This document shows, piece after piece, positions 50,773 through 58,563 of a stretch of DNA of 64,000 bases. The notes beneath the pieces are model-generated. The model was not told the origin of the DNA and ran no database searches. It was given only the letters and a program-made list of their open reading frames with translations. The DNA comes from Lentisphaerota bacterium (GTDB lineage: Bacteria; Verrucomicrobiota; Lentisphaeria; Victivallales; UBA1829). A program made the position numbers and the translations under genes. The DNA is taken from the NCBI GenBank assembly GCA_015061915.1, contig SUVR01000010.1, positions 1-64,000 on the forward strand. The letters run 5' to 3'. Numbering within the stretch: position 1 is the first letter of the stretch; each line of letters opens with the position of its first letter.

Positions 50773-51333
50773 TTACTTTTTTTTGACCGGAATCAAAATT
50801 TTCTGCCCGATTTTCAGGAAATCGTTTTTCATTTTGTTGGCACGTTTGATCTCGGAAACGCTGACCCCGTACACACGGGAAATCACGCTCAAAGTTGCTC
50901 CCTTTTCGACGATATAAACTTCATATTCCTCCGGAGTCGTTTCGGTAACAGGAGTCAACTGCTGCTGCGGGGAAGCCGGAGCGGGAGTTGTCGCCGGAAC
51001 TGTGGGGACCGGCATATTGGCGAGCTTTTCCAGCTGATCGGAAAGTTTCCGCAACTGGGCATCGCGGGCGGCTGCATCATTTTTGACCAATTCCCGGATC
51101 TGGCGCAGTTCCCCGTGCAGTTTCTGATTGTCCTGATGAAGGTCGTTCTGTTTCCGGCGCAGCTCCGCAACCGCAGACTGATAGCTCGCATTTTCATCCT
51201 GAAGTGCATTCACCATCTGACGCAAACGGGCGATCTCCTCCTCCAGATAACGGGTATTATCCGCCGCACTCAACAGGGGCGCAGCGCTGCAGACAGCCGC
51301 CAGCAGCACAACCTTGAAAATATGTTTCAACAT
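50773..51333 (-). CDS. Exported coiled-coil LysM protein, 186 aa
   Basis: A signal peptide (1-24, ending PLLSAAD) is followed by a heptad-rich coiled coil (~28-108), a Pro/Ala/Thr linker and a C-terminal LysM domain (~138-184, YIVEKGATLSVISRVYGVSVSEIKRAN split across the repeat). LysM binds peptidoglycan, so this is probably a periplasmic wall-bound protein. AGGAGA precedes the ATG, and the promoter lies at 51371-51398. The fusion gene follows after 66 bases. Confidence 0.92.
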   Translation of the reverse strand: MLKHIFKVVLLAAVCSAAPLLSAADNTRYLEEEIARLRQMVNALQDENASYQSAVAELRRKQNDLHQDNQKLHGELRQIRELVKNDAAARDAQLRKLSDQLEKLANMPVPTVPATTPAPASPQQQLTPVTETTPEEYEVYIVEKGATLSVISRVYGVSVSEIKRANKMKNDFLKIGQKILIPVKKK

Positions 51334-51370
51334 AAAAGTCTTCTCCTGAGTTAAACACTATTTATTATAT

Positions 51371-51398
51371 AATATAGCGCAGCCTTGAAAAAATGCAA
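51371..51398 (-). promoter_or_regulatory. Promoter of the LysM gene and probably the leftward operon
   Basis: Minus strand: TTGCAT (51398-51393), 16 bp, TATATT (51376-51371), followed by an AT-rich start region. Confidence 0.75.
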
Positions 51399-51520
51399 GT
51401 AAATCAGACGAATTTGCCTTTTATCTTTCATTTTTTGTTTGAAAAACAACAACTGGCGGATTATTGTATAACAGAAAACATTTCTTTCACTAATAACCAA
51501 CAAGAAAACGAGGTATCATA

Positions 51521-52675
51521 ATGGCTACTCTCCTCCTCAAAAATTGTCATCTCATCTCGCCCGATGTGGATCTGCCCAACGCTGCAGTCCTGATCGAAGG
51601 CGAAAAAGTCAAACGCATCTTCGCTCCCGGCGATGCTCTCCCCGCTGCAGACTCCGTCATGGATATGGAAGGCGATATGGTCATGCCCGGTTTCGTGGAT
51701 GTCCATTGCCACGGCAGAAGCGGTGAAGATTTCTGCGATGCCACGGATAACGCCATCACCACTATGGCAGTCGATAAACTGAAAGAAGGCGTGACAACCC
51801 TCCTGCCCACCACCCTGACTCTGGCAGAAGATACATTGGCGACCGCTCTTCAGACCGCCGCAAATTATGTGAAATCCGGCGTCAAAGGCTGTAAAGTTCC
51901 CGGTGTCCATCTGGAAGGTCCCTTCATCAACCCGAAGTGCCTCGGCGCCCAGAATCCCGACTTTGTCCGCAAGCCGGATATTGAAGAAGTCAAACGCCTG
52001 AATGCCGTCTTCCCGGTCAGCAAAGTTTCCTTCGCGATTGAAATGGATGGCGCACCGGAATTTGCCGCTGAACTGCTCAGCGAAGGGATCACTCCCTCCT
52101 GTGTTCACAGCGCCGCCACCTTCAAACAGTTCCAGGAAGGCAAGGACCACGGTCTGGTCAACCTCAGCCACTTCTGCAACCAGATGACCGCTCTCCATCA
52201 CAGAGATATCGGTCTGGTCGGCGCCGGCTTCTTTTACGATGAAGTCTACATCGAATTCATCTGCGATACCCTGCACATCTGCCCGGATATGATCAGTCTC
52301 GTGTTCCAGCTCAAGGACATCGATCACATCCAGCTCATCACCGACGCCATGCGCGCCGCCGGTATGCCGGAAGGCGAATATACCCTCGGCGGTCTGCCCG
52401 TGATCGTGAAGGATGGCGCCGCACGCCTCGCCAGCAACGGCGCTCTCGCCGGCAGTACCCTGCAGCTTTGCGATGCCCTCAAAAATGTGTATGAAATCAC
52501 CGGAATGGATCTGGATGTCCTCGTCCGGACAACATCCTGGAACCAGGCTCGCGCCCTCGGCTTTGAAGGCATCGGTAAGATCGAACCGGGCTTCTTCGCC
52601 GATATCGTGGTTCTGGATGATGACTTCAAGGTCAAAAAGACCTTCGTCAACGGCGAACTGCGCTACTCCGCATAA
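51521..52675 (+). CDS. nagA: N-acetylglucosamine-6-phosphate deacetylase, 384 aa
   Basis: It removes acetate from GlcNAc-6-phosphate in amino-sugar and cell-wall recycling. Metal and active-site motifs: VDVHCHG (~60), HLEGPFINP (~130), VHSAATF (~190, usually GHSNAT), SHFCNQM-x-x-LHHRD (~212) and TDAMRAAG (~273). It stands alone without nagB. AACGAGG precedes the ATG. An extended -10-like TGTATAAC lies at 51465-51472 without a good -35. It ends at element B, whose first hairpin is a terminator. Confidence 0.95.
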   Translation: MATLLLKNCHLISPDVDLPNAAVLIEGEKVKRIFAPGDALPAADSVMDMEGDMVMPGFVDVHCHGRSGEDFCDATDNAITTMAVDKLKEGVTTLLPTTLTLAEDTLATALQTAANYVKSGVKGCKVPGVHLEGPFINPKCLGAQNPDFVRKPDIEEVKRLNAVFPVSKVSFAIEMDGAPEFAAELLSEGITPSCVHSAATFKQFQEGKDHGLVNLSHFCNQMTALHHRDIGLVGAGFFYDEVYIEFICDTLHICPDMISLVFQLKDIDHIQLITDAMRAAGMPEGEYTLGGLPVIVKDGAARLASNGALAGSTLQLCDALKNVYEITGMDLDVLVRTTSWNQARALGFEGIGKIEPGFFADIVVLDDDFKVKKTFVNGELRYSA

Positions 52676-52719
52676 GCATAAGACGACAGATCTGCGCATC
52701 AGCCGCAAGGCGGCGCAGC

Positions 52720-52752
52720 AAAAAGCCAGCCGGAAAGCCGGCTGGCTTTTTT
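52720..52752 (+). terminator. Rho-independent terminator of nagA (hairpin 1 of element B)
   Basis: AAAAAGCCAGCCGG pairs with CCGGCTGGCTTTTT around a short loop, and the T-run extends to 52752. Confidence 0.9.
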
Positions 52753-52792
52753 GCGCTTTTTTCCGGACGGCAAAAATGCCGCCGTCCGGAAA

Positions 52793-52826
52793 AAAGAAAA
52801 ACGCAACTGCGCTTGCAGTTGCGTTT
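52793..52826 (-). terminator. Terminator of the gltX-def-CDC123 operon (hairpin 3 of element B)
   Basis: Read on the minus strand, AAACGCAACTGC and GCAGTTGCGTTT pair around a four-base loop and run into TTTTTC and a further T-run. Confidence 0.75.
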
Positions 52827-52870
52827 CGGCGCCGCCCTGCGGCTTGATGCGCTGTAGATCTTCCGCCCGG

Positions 52871-53611
52871 TCAGAACGAGACGTTCACATCGCCGGAGAG
52901 TTTCAGCGGTTTGGGAATGAGTTTGATCCCGGCGGGTTCGCCGGACCAGTCAAAGTTTTCCCACTTGTTGAACATCAGGGGATCGGTGGGGTCGCCCAGG
53001 GGGTTCAGATCGGTGATCAGAACTCTGCCGGAGGAGGTGTAATAGACATCCACCGCCACATCTTTCAGGGGCAGAGCCCAGCCGTTTTTTTCGATGAATT
53101 TTACTGCTTTTTCCCACAGTTTCTTTTCCTGTTTTTCAAAGCGGGCGTAATGACGCTTCAGCCAGTACTGGCTCATGGCAAACAGTTTGCCGTCCTTCAC
53201 GAACAAACGGAATTCACGGGCGGGTTCCATATTCCGGTACGGACGGATACAGATGCTGGTGACTTCGCCCCGTTTCGCGGATTCCCGCACTTTTTCGCTG
53301 GAGACAAGCACATCCCAGGCACTTTTGGCGGACCGGACTGCACCGCCTTTTTCTTTGAATCGTTCGGTGTCGGTCGGCGCTGCAAGGTCAACGGAGAAGA
53401 AGCGGAAATAGCTGAAATTTGCCAGCAGCGGTTTGATCCGGGCAATGACTTGTTTCGCAGCGGTACAACTGGATTTTTCACCGTCTGCCAGTGCTTTGAT
53501 CTCTTCCGGAGCAAGGGAAACGAAGGCAGTCGGCAGACTGAAGGCGGAAAGTTTCGGATACCAGTTCGGCAGTCGGCACTGATCGAGGGTCGGATCAAGT
53601 TGATTTGACAT
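52871..53611 (-). CDS. CDC123/D123-family ATP-grasp protein, 246 aa
   Basis: ATG 53611 with AAAGGA upstream is preferred to 53629. Hallmarks of the D123 family appear in order: CRLPNWYP (~15), SYFRFFSVDLAAPTD (~85), a Lys-containing segment, ICIRPYRNMEPAREFRLFVKDG (~135), AMSQYW, and VLITDLNPLGDPTDPLMF (~210). CDC123 in eukaryotes is an ATP-grasp protein that helps assemble translation initiation factor eIF2; bacteria have no eIF2. The gene is last in an operon with gltX and def, both translation genes, so a role in modifying a translation component or another protein is conceivable (inference). Confidence 0.85.
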   Translation of the reverse strand: MSNQLDPTLDQCRLPNWYPKLSAFSLPTAFVSLAPEEIKALADGEKSSCTAAKQVIARIKPLLANFSYFRFFSVDLAAPTDTERFKEKGGAVRSAKSAWDVLVSSEKVRESAKRGEVTSICIRPYRNMEPAREFRLFVKDGKLFAMSQYWLKRHYARFEKQEKKLWEKAVKFIEKNGWALPLKDVAVDVYYTSSGRVLITDLNPLGDPTDPLMFNKWENFDWSGEPAGIKLIPKPLKLSGDVNVSF

Positions 53612-53635
53612 GATTCGTTTTCCTTTCATTTGTCC

Positions 53636-54628
53636 TTAAAAATCGTCATCTTCCGGAAAATCGTTCTGTTGCCGTTTATCCGGCGGATTCAGAAAGAGTC
53701 CCAGTTTTTTGAAGCTGAACAGTTGATAGATAAAAAATGCGATGAGAAACACGGTCTGGAAGGAAAGAAAAGTCTGTCCCAACAGAATGGAAAGAGATGC
53801 AATGATCATCGCAGGGAACATGGCATACAGGGTCAGCATATAAACTTTACCGAACGACAGTTTGTTAGGCATCATACGCAGATAGAGGAATTCCATCAAT
53901 GCGAAACACAAGCCGCCGAAGATCAGCATCAGGAGACATTCGGAAAGAAGCTGCAGAAACGCCAGAGACCAGAACAAAGTCAGCAGCCGGTACAGGATCC
54001 CCGCTGCATCCTGACGCTTGAATTCCGGGGCAGCTTTCTCCTGCCCGGTCTGTGGTGTATCGACTTTAGCGGCGGCAAGCAGCTCTCCCGCAGAACGGGG
54101 CGCTGAGGAGGCCTCACGGGCGATATCGTACAGTTTTTCTGTATGGTTTCCTTCCGTTGATTCCGGTTCCAGATAAGCCTGAACGATCTCTGCCGGAATG
54201 TTCCAGAACAGAAACGAATGATCCGGCGTTTTTGTCCAGAAGATCGCCTGATCTTTTGTCAGCAGTACGCCGGACTGTTCGCGCCAGTGATCCGGCTTCA
54301 TCTTTTCCAGCTGTTGCTTTTCCGTTACATAATCCAGCCGTACATCCGCGCCGAAAAGTTCAAACGTGTAATGCCGTTCTCCAAAAGATCCGCCGAAGCA
54401 TATTGTTTTTCCGCAGAATCCGAACCCGCCGCTTTCCTGTTCCAGCCGCTGCAGGGTATCGGCGCAGTCCTTCTTCTCCCGGCAGGTTTTTACCGTGGCA
54501 ACGAGGAAGGGGCAGAGCAGAGCCAGTAGCAGGCTGTGCAGGATCGCCCGCCAGACCGGAGTGCCGAGCATTTCCGGAAAGGCGCTTGTCCGCGTGCAGA
54601 GTGTATAGACTGTCCTGAAGAATCCCAT
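53636..54628 (-). CDS. Membrane protein of unknown function, about 330 aa
   Basis: The start is uncertain: TTG 54640 overlaps def, while ATG 54628 gives MGFFRTVYTLCTRTSAFPEML. One membrane helix (~28-46, AILHSLLLALLCPFLVATV) is followed by a ~170-residue outside part (WREQSGVLLTKDQAIFW) and three or four helices at the end (~210-310). The tail is polar (PPDKRQQNDFPEDDDF). The general layout recalls DUF1189 membrane proteins, but I do not recognise it firmly. It lies between def and the CDC123-like gene in the operon. Confidence 0.8.
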   Translation of the reverse strand: MGFFRTVYTLCTRTSAFPEMLGTPVWRAILHSLLLALLCPFLVATVKTCREKKDCADTLQRLEQESGGFGFCGKTICFGGSFGERHYTFELFGADVRLDYVTEKQQLEKMKPDHWREQSGVLLTKDQAIFWTKTPDHSFLFWNIPAEIVQAYLEPESTEGNHTEKLYDIAREASSAPRSAGELLAAAKVDTPQTGQEKAAPEFKRQDAAGILYRLLTLFWSLAFLQLLSECLLMLIFGGLCFALMEFLYLRMMPNKLSFGKVYMLTLYAMFPAMIIASLSILLGQTFLSFQTVFLIAFFIYQLFSFKKLGLFLNPPDKRQQNDFPEDDDF

Positions 54629-54632
54629 GATC

Positions 54633-55238
54633 TCAGACAAGCCTTTTGACTTTAAAGCCGCGGGGACCGTTCTTGCGGATCAGTTTTTCCACGCCGCTTT
54701 CGATCTTGCTGTAATCTTCCTCTTCCGCCTTCTGGACGAACACGATCCCATCCAGATGATCCAGTTCGTGCTGAAGCACCCGGGCGAGCAGCCCGCCGCA
54801 CTCGGCAGTGAGGGAGGAACCGTCCAGCAGTTGGGTCTTGAGGACGACCCGGGAGGGGCGCTTCACGTTGGCGTAAAGTTTCGGTACGCTGAGGCAGCCT
54901 TCATCGAAGTCGGAAAGATCATCCGAGTAAGACACGATCTCCGGATTGATGAGCGCCACGGGCATTTTCGGCAGCAGTTCCATTTCGCCGGGCGTAGAGG
55001 GCGGGATCGGTTTACCGTCTTCATCCTCTTCCGGACCGATGTCAATGACCACGATCTTGAGGGGCAGCCCCACCTGATTCCCGGCGAGTCCGATCCCGTT
55101 CTTTTCATACATCAGTTCCAGCATATCGGCAGCCAGCACGCGGATATCGTCCGTGATCTCCTCCACGGGCTTTGCTTTCGCCGCCAGGATCGGATCGCCG
55201 AAATAACGGATACTCAGTTTTTTACCTTTACCAAACAT
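54633..55238 (-). CDS. def: Peptide deformylase, 201 aa
   Basis: It removes the N-formyl group from new proteins. The three motifs are present: GIGLAGNQVG (~48), EGCLSVP (~113, metal Cys) and QHELDHLDG (~156, HExxH-type His pair). An insertion of ~15 residues (EEDEDGKPIPPSTPGEM) and a basic tail make it slightly longer than usual. AGGAAAG precedes the ATG, 12 bases after gltX. Confidence 0.96.
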   Translation of the reverse strand: MFGKGKKLSIRYFGDPILAAKAKPVEEITDDIRVLAADMLELMYEKNGIGLAGNQVGLPLKIVVIDIGPEEDEDGKPIPPSTPGEMELLPKMPVALINPEIVSYSDDLSDFDEGCLSVPKLYANVKRPSRVVLKTQLLDGSSLTAECGGLLARVLQHELDHLDGIVFVQKAEEEDYSKIESGVEKLIRKNGPRGFKVKRLV

Positions 55239-55249
55239 GGCAGCTTTCC

Positions 55250-56842
55250 TTATGCAAGAGGATTCTTTTCCAATGCGGTGCGGATCCGTTTTGCCGTTTC
55301 CGCCGTGCCCAGGATCAGCACCGTTTCGTACATGCCGGCGCCGACGGTCGTCCCGGTCGCCGCCACACGCAAAGGCTGATTCAGCTGGAACTCACCCATG
55401 CCGCACGCCTGTTCTGTGGCGCGGATAAAGTTTTCCACATCTTCCGGCGTGTTGAAGGTGCCGCTTTCCAGACCTTCCGCCAGTTTATTCAGACCGTCAC
55501 GCTGTTCGGTTGTTCCCATGAACTTGCGGACGCCTTTGGCATCGTATTCCAGTTCATTGTTGAAGAAATAGCCCCATGCGGCGAGGTCCGTAAAGACTTT
55601 TGTACGGCTCTTCATGAGTTTTGCAACATCATCAAATTTCACTTTTTCCGCCTTGCTGAACCAGTCCATGCGCTGTGCGAAATCCCACGCCAGTTCAATG
55701 AACCGTTCGTCCGGCATCTCGGCGATGTAAAGACCGTTCATATTGGCGAGTTTTGCCTGGTCGAACTGAGCGGGGGAGTGCTGGGCGCGTTCGATCTGGA
55801 ACGCTTCCACCAGTTCCGCTTTGGACATTTTTTCCCGGTCGTCGCCGGGCGCCCATCCGATCAGGGTCAGATAGTTGAACAACGCTTCCGGCAGGATCCC
55901 TTTATCCCGGAAATCGCCCACAAAAGCATCGCCGTCCCGTTTGCTGTACGGTTTGCCCTGCTTGTTTACGATCATGGGCAGGTGTGCGTAAACCGGAACC
56001 GGATAGCCCAGCAGATGGAACAGGAACAGGTGGCGGTAGGTGTTTTCCACATGGTCGTCCCCGCGGACGATGTGGGTGACACGCTGGTCAATGTCGTCCC
56101 AGACATTCGCCAGATGAAAGACCGGGCTTCCGTCACTGCGGATGATGATAAAGTCACGCATACTGTCCAGCGGCTTGGAAAGGTCGCCCTTGACCATATC
56201 GTGGTAGAACACTTCCCGCTTGGTATAAGTGATCTTTGCGGCGTTGTCGCACTCAAAGGTTGCGGAGCCGTCCAGAATTCCGGGGAGAGTTTCTGCGTTC
56301 AAAGCAAAAAGAATATTTCCATCGGCATCATAGACTTTCAGATCCTTGAACCCGGCGAGACACGCCTGTGTTTCCACGGGTTTGCCTTTTGCGCTGAGAG
56401 TGAAGAATGTCAGACCGGCACGATTGACAAGAAAATGCTGTTCTGCCGCCAGCGTGACTTCTGCGTTACCCACAGTCCGGACGAAGGGGAAATCATCGCA
56501 ATCCACCGGGATCCTGAAGTAGAGGGGAGATGCCTCCACAGCGGGATCTGCTTTGTACGCATTGCCCTGCGTGCGGATCGTCTCTGCCGCGGCGAGATGC
56601 TTGGCACACTGTTTGGTCTGATACATCGGCTCTTCATCGTAGTCCAGACCGAGCCACTGCATACATTCCAGCAGGGTATCGATCGCCTGTTTTGTGGAGC
56701 GTTCCAGGTCCGTATCTTCAATACGGAGCAGGAAGGTTCCGCCTGCATGACGGCAGCAGAGCCAGTTGAAGATGGCAGTACGGATATTTCCAATATGCAC
56801 CTGTCCCGTGGGGGATGGTGCGAATCTTGCACGGAATTCCAT
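55250..56842 (-). CDS. gltX: Glutamate-tRNA ligase, about 530 aa
   Basis: A GTG at 56857 opens the ORF, but ATG 56842 gives the standard MEFRARFAPSPTG start. Class I motifs: HIGN (~20) and the KMSKS equivalent GKPYSKRDGD (~300). It is 50-60 residues longer than most GluRS. The extra part lies in the connective-peptide region (~115-190), where LKVYDADGNILFALNAE and nearby sequence has no clear match to the usual cysteine-bearing segment. It probably charges tRNA-Glu, and perhaps tRNA-Gln too. It is in an operon with the TolC-like gene before it and def after it. Confidence 0.95.
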   Translation of the reverse strand: MEFRARFAPSPTGQVHIGNIRTAIFNWLCCRHAGGTFLLRIEDTDLERSTKQAIDTLLECMQWLGLDYDEEPMYQTKQCAKHLAAAETIRTQGNAYKADPAVEASPLYFRIPVDCDDFPFVRTVGNAEVTLAAEQHFLVNRAGLTFFTLSAKGKPVETQACLAGFKDLKVYDADGNILFALNAETLPGILDGSATFECDNAAKITYTKREVFYHDMVKGDLSKPLDSMRDFIIIRSDGSPVFHLANVWDDIDQRVTHIVRGDDHVENTYRHLFLFHLLGYPVPVYAHLPMIVNKQGKPYSKRDGDAFVGDFRDKGILPEALFNYLTLIGWAPGDDREKMSKAELVEAFQIERAQHSPAQFDQAKLANMNGLYIAEMPDERFIELAWDFAQRMDWFSKAEKVKFDDVAKLMKSRTKVFTDLAAWGYFFNNELEYDAKGVRKFMGTTEQRDGLNKLAEGLESGTFNTPEDVENFIRATEQACGMGEFQLNQPLRVAATGTTVGAGMYETVLILGTAETAKRIRTALEKNPLA

Positions 56843-56886
56843 CGGAGTATAACTCACTTTCTTAAGGATTCAGCTGTTCCGCACGC

Positions 56887-58290
56887 TCAGAGAGAGTTGG
56901 TTGCGGCATCCAGCTGTGCTTTTGCGTTGTTCATATTGATAACGGCTTTGACCAGCGCATTTTCAGCGTCGATCAGGGCAGTCTGCGCTTCGTTGAGACG
57001 GGTGATGCCCGTGGAACCGGCTTTGTATTCACGGTCCACCAGGTCACGCTGCTTGCGGACAAGTTCCAGATTCTTCTGGTTCAGCTTGACCAGTTTCAGG
57101 TTGGTCTGGTAGTTTTCGTATGCCGTGCGGACATCCGTGATGACAGCGATCCAGGTGTTAGCCACGCTGTATTCTGCTCTGGTGACACCGGCTTCAGCTG
57201 CACGCATCGTGAAATATCTGCGTCCGCCGGAGAACAGTTCCCAATTCACATTCACGCCATAGTTCATGCCGAAGGAACGGGGCTTGGAAACGGAGCCGGT
57301 ATCCCGGTGCCACTGGTCGTGGTTGCGGTTTCTGCTGTGCGTATAGCTCAAAGCCATATTCAGTGTCACCGTGGGACCGAAAGCACCGATGGTGGAGTAG
57401 TAGGAATATTTTGCAGATTCATAAGCTTCCCGGTACTGTTTCAGGTCGGGACGGTTCTGCAGGGCGAGATCCAGATAATAATCAATGTTTTTCAGCATTT
57501 CGCCATCGGGAGACGGCATAGTGGGGAACTCGATGGAATCGGGAATGATCCCTTCCGTCAGCCCCAGCAGCTGTGCAAGTGCCAGTTTTGCTGCAGTGGC
57601 GGCATACTCTGCAGAGTAACGGGAGCTTTCCGCAGAGTTGTAATTGACTTTGAAGTTAAGTGCATCGGAGAGCGGGGAGGCACCGGCTTCAAACTTGAGT
57701 TCCGTTTCTTTCAAAAGAGCATAGTTGAACTTCATATTTGCTTTTGCAATGCGGATCTGGGCATTGGCGAGCATCACTTCGTTGTAGGCGTAAGCAACCG
57801 CCCGGAGCAGCAGACGGCGTGCATCCTGTTCCGATGCTTCCACTCCGCGAAGATCATGCTGGGCGGCGAGGATGTTCATTTCCCGCTGAAGACTGTCAAA
57901 GGCAACCCAGGAAGCGGAGATCCCCGGTTTGGAGGAGAGACCGCGCCCGCTGACGCCGGCATCCGGATTCTGTGTCCAGTTGTGGCTGCGGCTCAGGGAG
58001 TAAGTGAAGTTCACCGTGGGCATATACGCCGTGATCGCTTTCTTGAACTGTGCATCGGCGGCTGCAATGGCATAACGCATACTCTGGAACGAAGGATTGT
58101 TCTTCAGGGCGATCTGCCGGGCATCCTGCAGGGACAGCGTTTTGATCCCTTCCGGAAGAGTCTGGTGTTCCTCTTTTTTGATTTCGGAGAACGTGCCGCG
58201 GGAGATGGCAAGGGGTGTTTTTTCCGTAATACACCCGGTCAGCAGCAATCCGGCAGCTGCCGCCGCGAGGAAACTATAAGTATTTTTCAT
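56887..58290 (-). CDS. TolC-family outer-membrane efflux lipoprotein, 467 aa
   Basis: The ORF track begins far upstream; ATG 58290 with AAAGGAG is the start. A lipoprotein signal (AAAAAGLLLTGC, Cys ~20) precedes two TolC repeats (~50-245 and ~260-465; ARQIALKNNPSFQSMRYAI, YLDLALQNRPDLKQYREAYE). Such proteins form the outer-membrane channel of RND or ABC efflux pumps and of type I secretion. No periplasmic adaptor or pump gene is next to it. The promoter is at 58366-58394. Confidence 0.93.
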   Translation of the reverse strand: MKNTYSFLAAAAAGLLLTGCITEKTPLAISRGTFSEIKKEEHQTLPEGIKTLSLQDARQIALKNNPSFQSMRYAIAAADAQFKKAITAYMPTVNFTYSLSRSHNWTQNPDAGVSGRGLSSKPGISASWVAFDSLQREMNILAAQHDLRGVEASEQDARRLLLRAVAYAYNEVMLANAQIRIAKANMKFNYALLKETELKFEAGASPLSDALNFKVNYNSAESSRYSAEYAATAAKLALAQLLGLTEGIIPDSIEFPTMPSPDGEMLKNIDYYLDLALQNRPDLKQYREAYESAKYSYYSTIGAFGPTVTLNMALSYTHSRNRNHDQWHRDTGSVSKPRSFGMNYGVNVNWELFSGGRRYFTMRAAEAGVTRAEYSVANTWIAVITDVRTAYENYQTNLKLVKLNQKNLELVRKQRDLVDREYKAGSTGITRLNEAQTALIDAENALVKAVINMNNAKAQLDAATNSL

Positions 58291-58365
58291 TGCAAATACT
58301 CCTTTCGTTTCAGTTATGTCTTTTCTAATTTTGATCTGCAATAAATTTTTGAAAAATATTATATA

Positions 58366-58394
58366 AATATACACGCACAAAGGGGAGATGTCAA
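58366..58394 (-). promoter_or_regulatory. Promoter of the TolC-like / gltX operon
   Basis: Minus strand: perfect TTGACA (58394-58389), 17 bp, TATATT (58371-58366). Confidence 0.83.
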
Positions 58395-58497
58395 GCGTGA
58401 AAAACATTTTTTGATGAAAAAATATTTTGATAATCGAATCAATAAAAGTGTGAGTCAGGATTTTGCAGCATAAGCCGGGGAAAATCAAGATTTTTTC

Positions 58498-58525
58498 TTG
58501 CAAAGACGGCGGAAGGGGTTATATT
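58498..58525 (+). promoter_or_regulatory. Promoter of the sugar ABC operon
   Basis: TTGCAA (58498-58503), 16 bp, TATATT (58520-58525), 38 bases before the ATG. It is divergent from the promoter at 58366-58394; ~100 bases between them are free for a regulator, but no clear operator palindrome is seen. Confidence 0.75.
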
Positions 58526-58563
58526 AAAAGGGTAAAGATAGGTGAACCAACGGTTGATACAGA

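Larger units (their letters stand above)
52688..52861. repeat. Four-way-junction palindrome B (outer stem enclosing three hairpins)
   Basis: Outer stem segments: AGATCT 688-693/856-861, GCGCATCA 694-701/845-852, GCCGCA 702-707/838-843 and GGCGGCGC 709-716/829-836, with only single-base or three-base bulges. Inside are three hairpins: 720-733/738-751 (terminator-like for nagA), 757-771/781-795 (15 pairs) and 799-810/815-826 (12 pairs). It fills the gap between the convergent genes nagA and the CDC123-like gene, ten bases short of the latter's stop. Same design as element A. Confidence 0.85.

Noticed and set aside
52680-52870. CRISPR-like or tandem repeat reading of the palindromes at 52688-52861
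   Set aside because: The repeats are inverted and nested, not direct and evenly spaced, and no cas gene is present.
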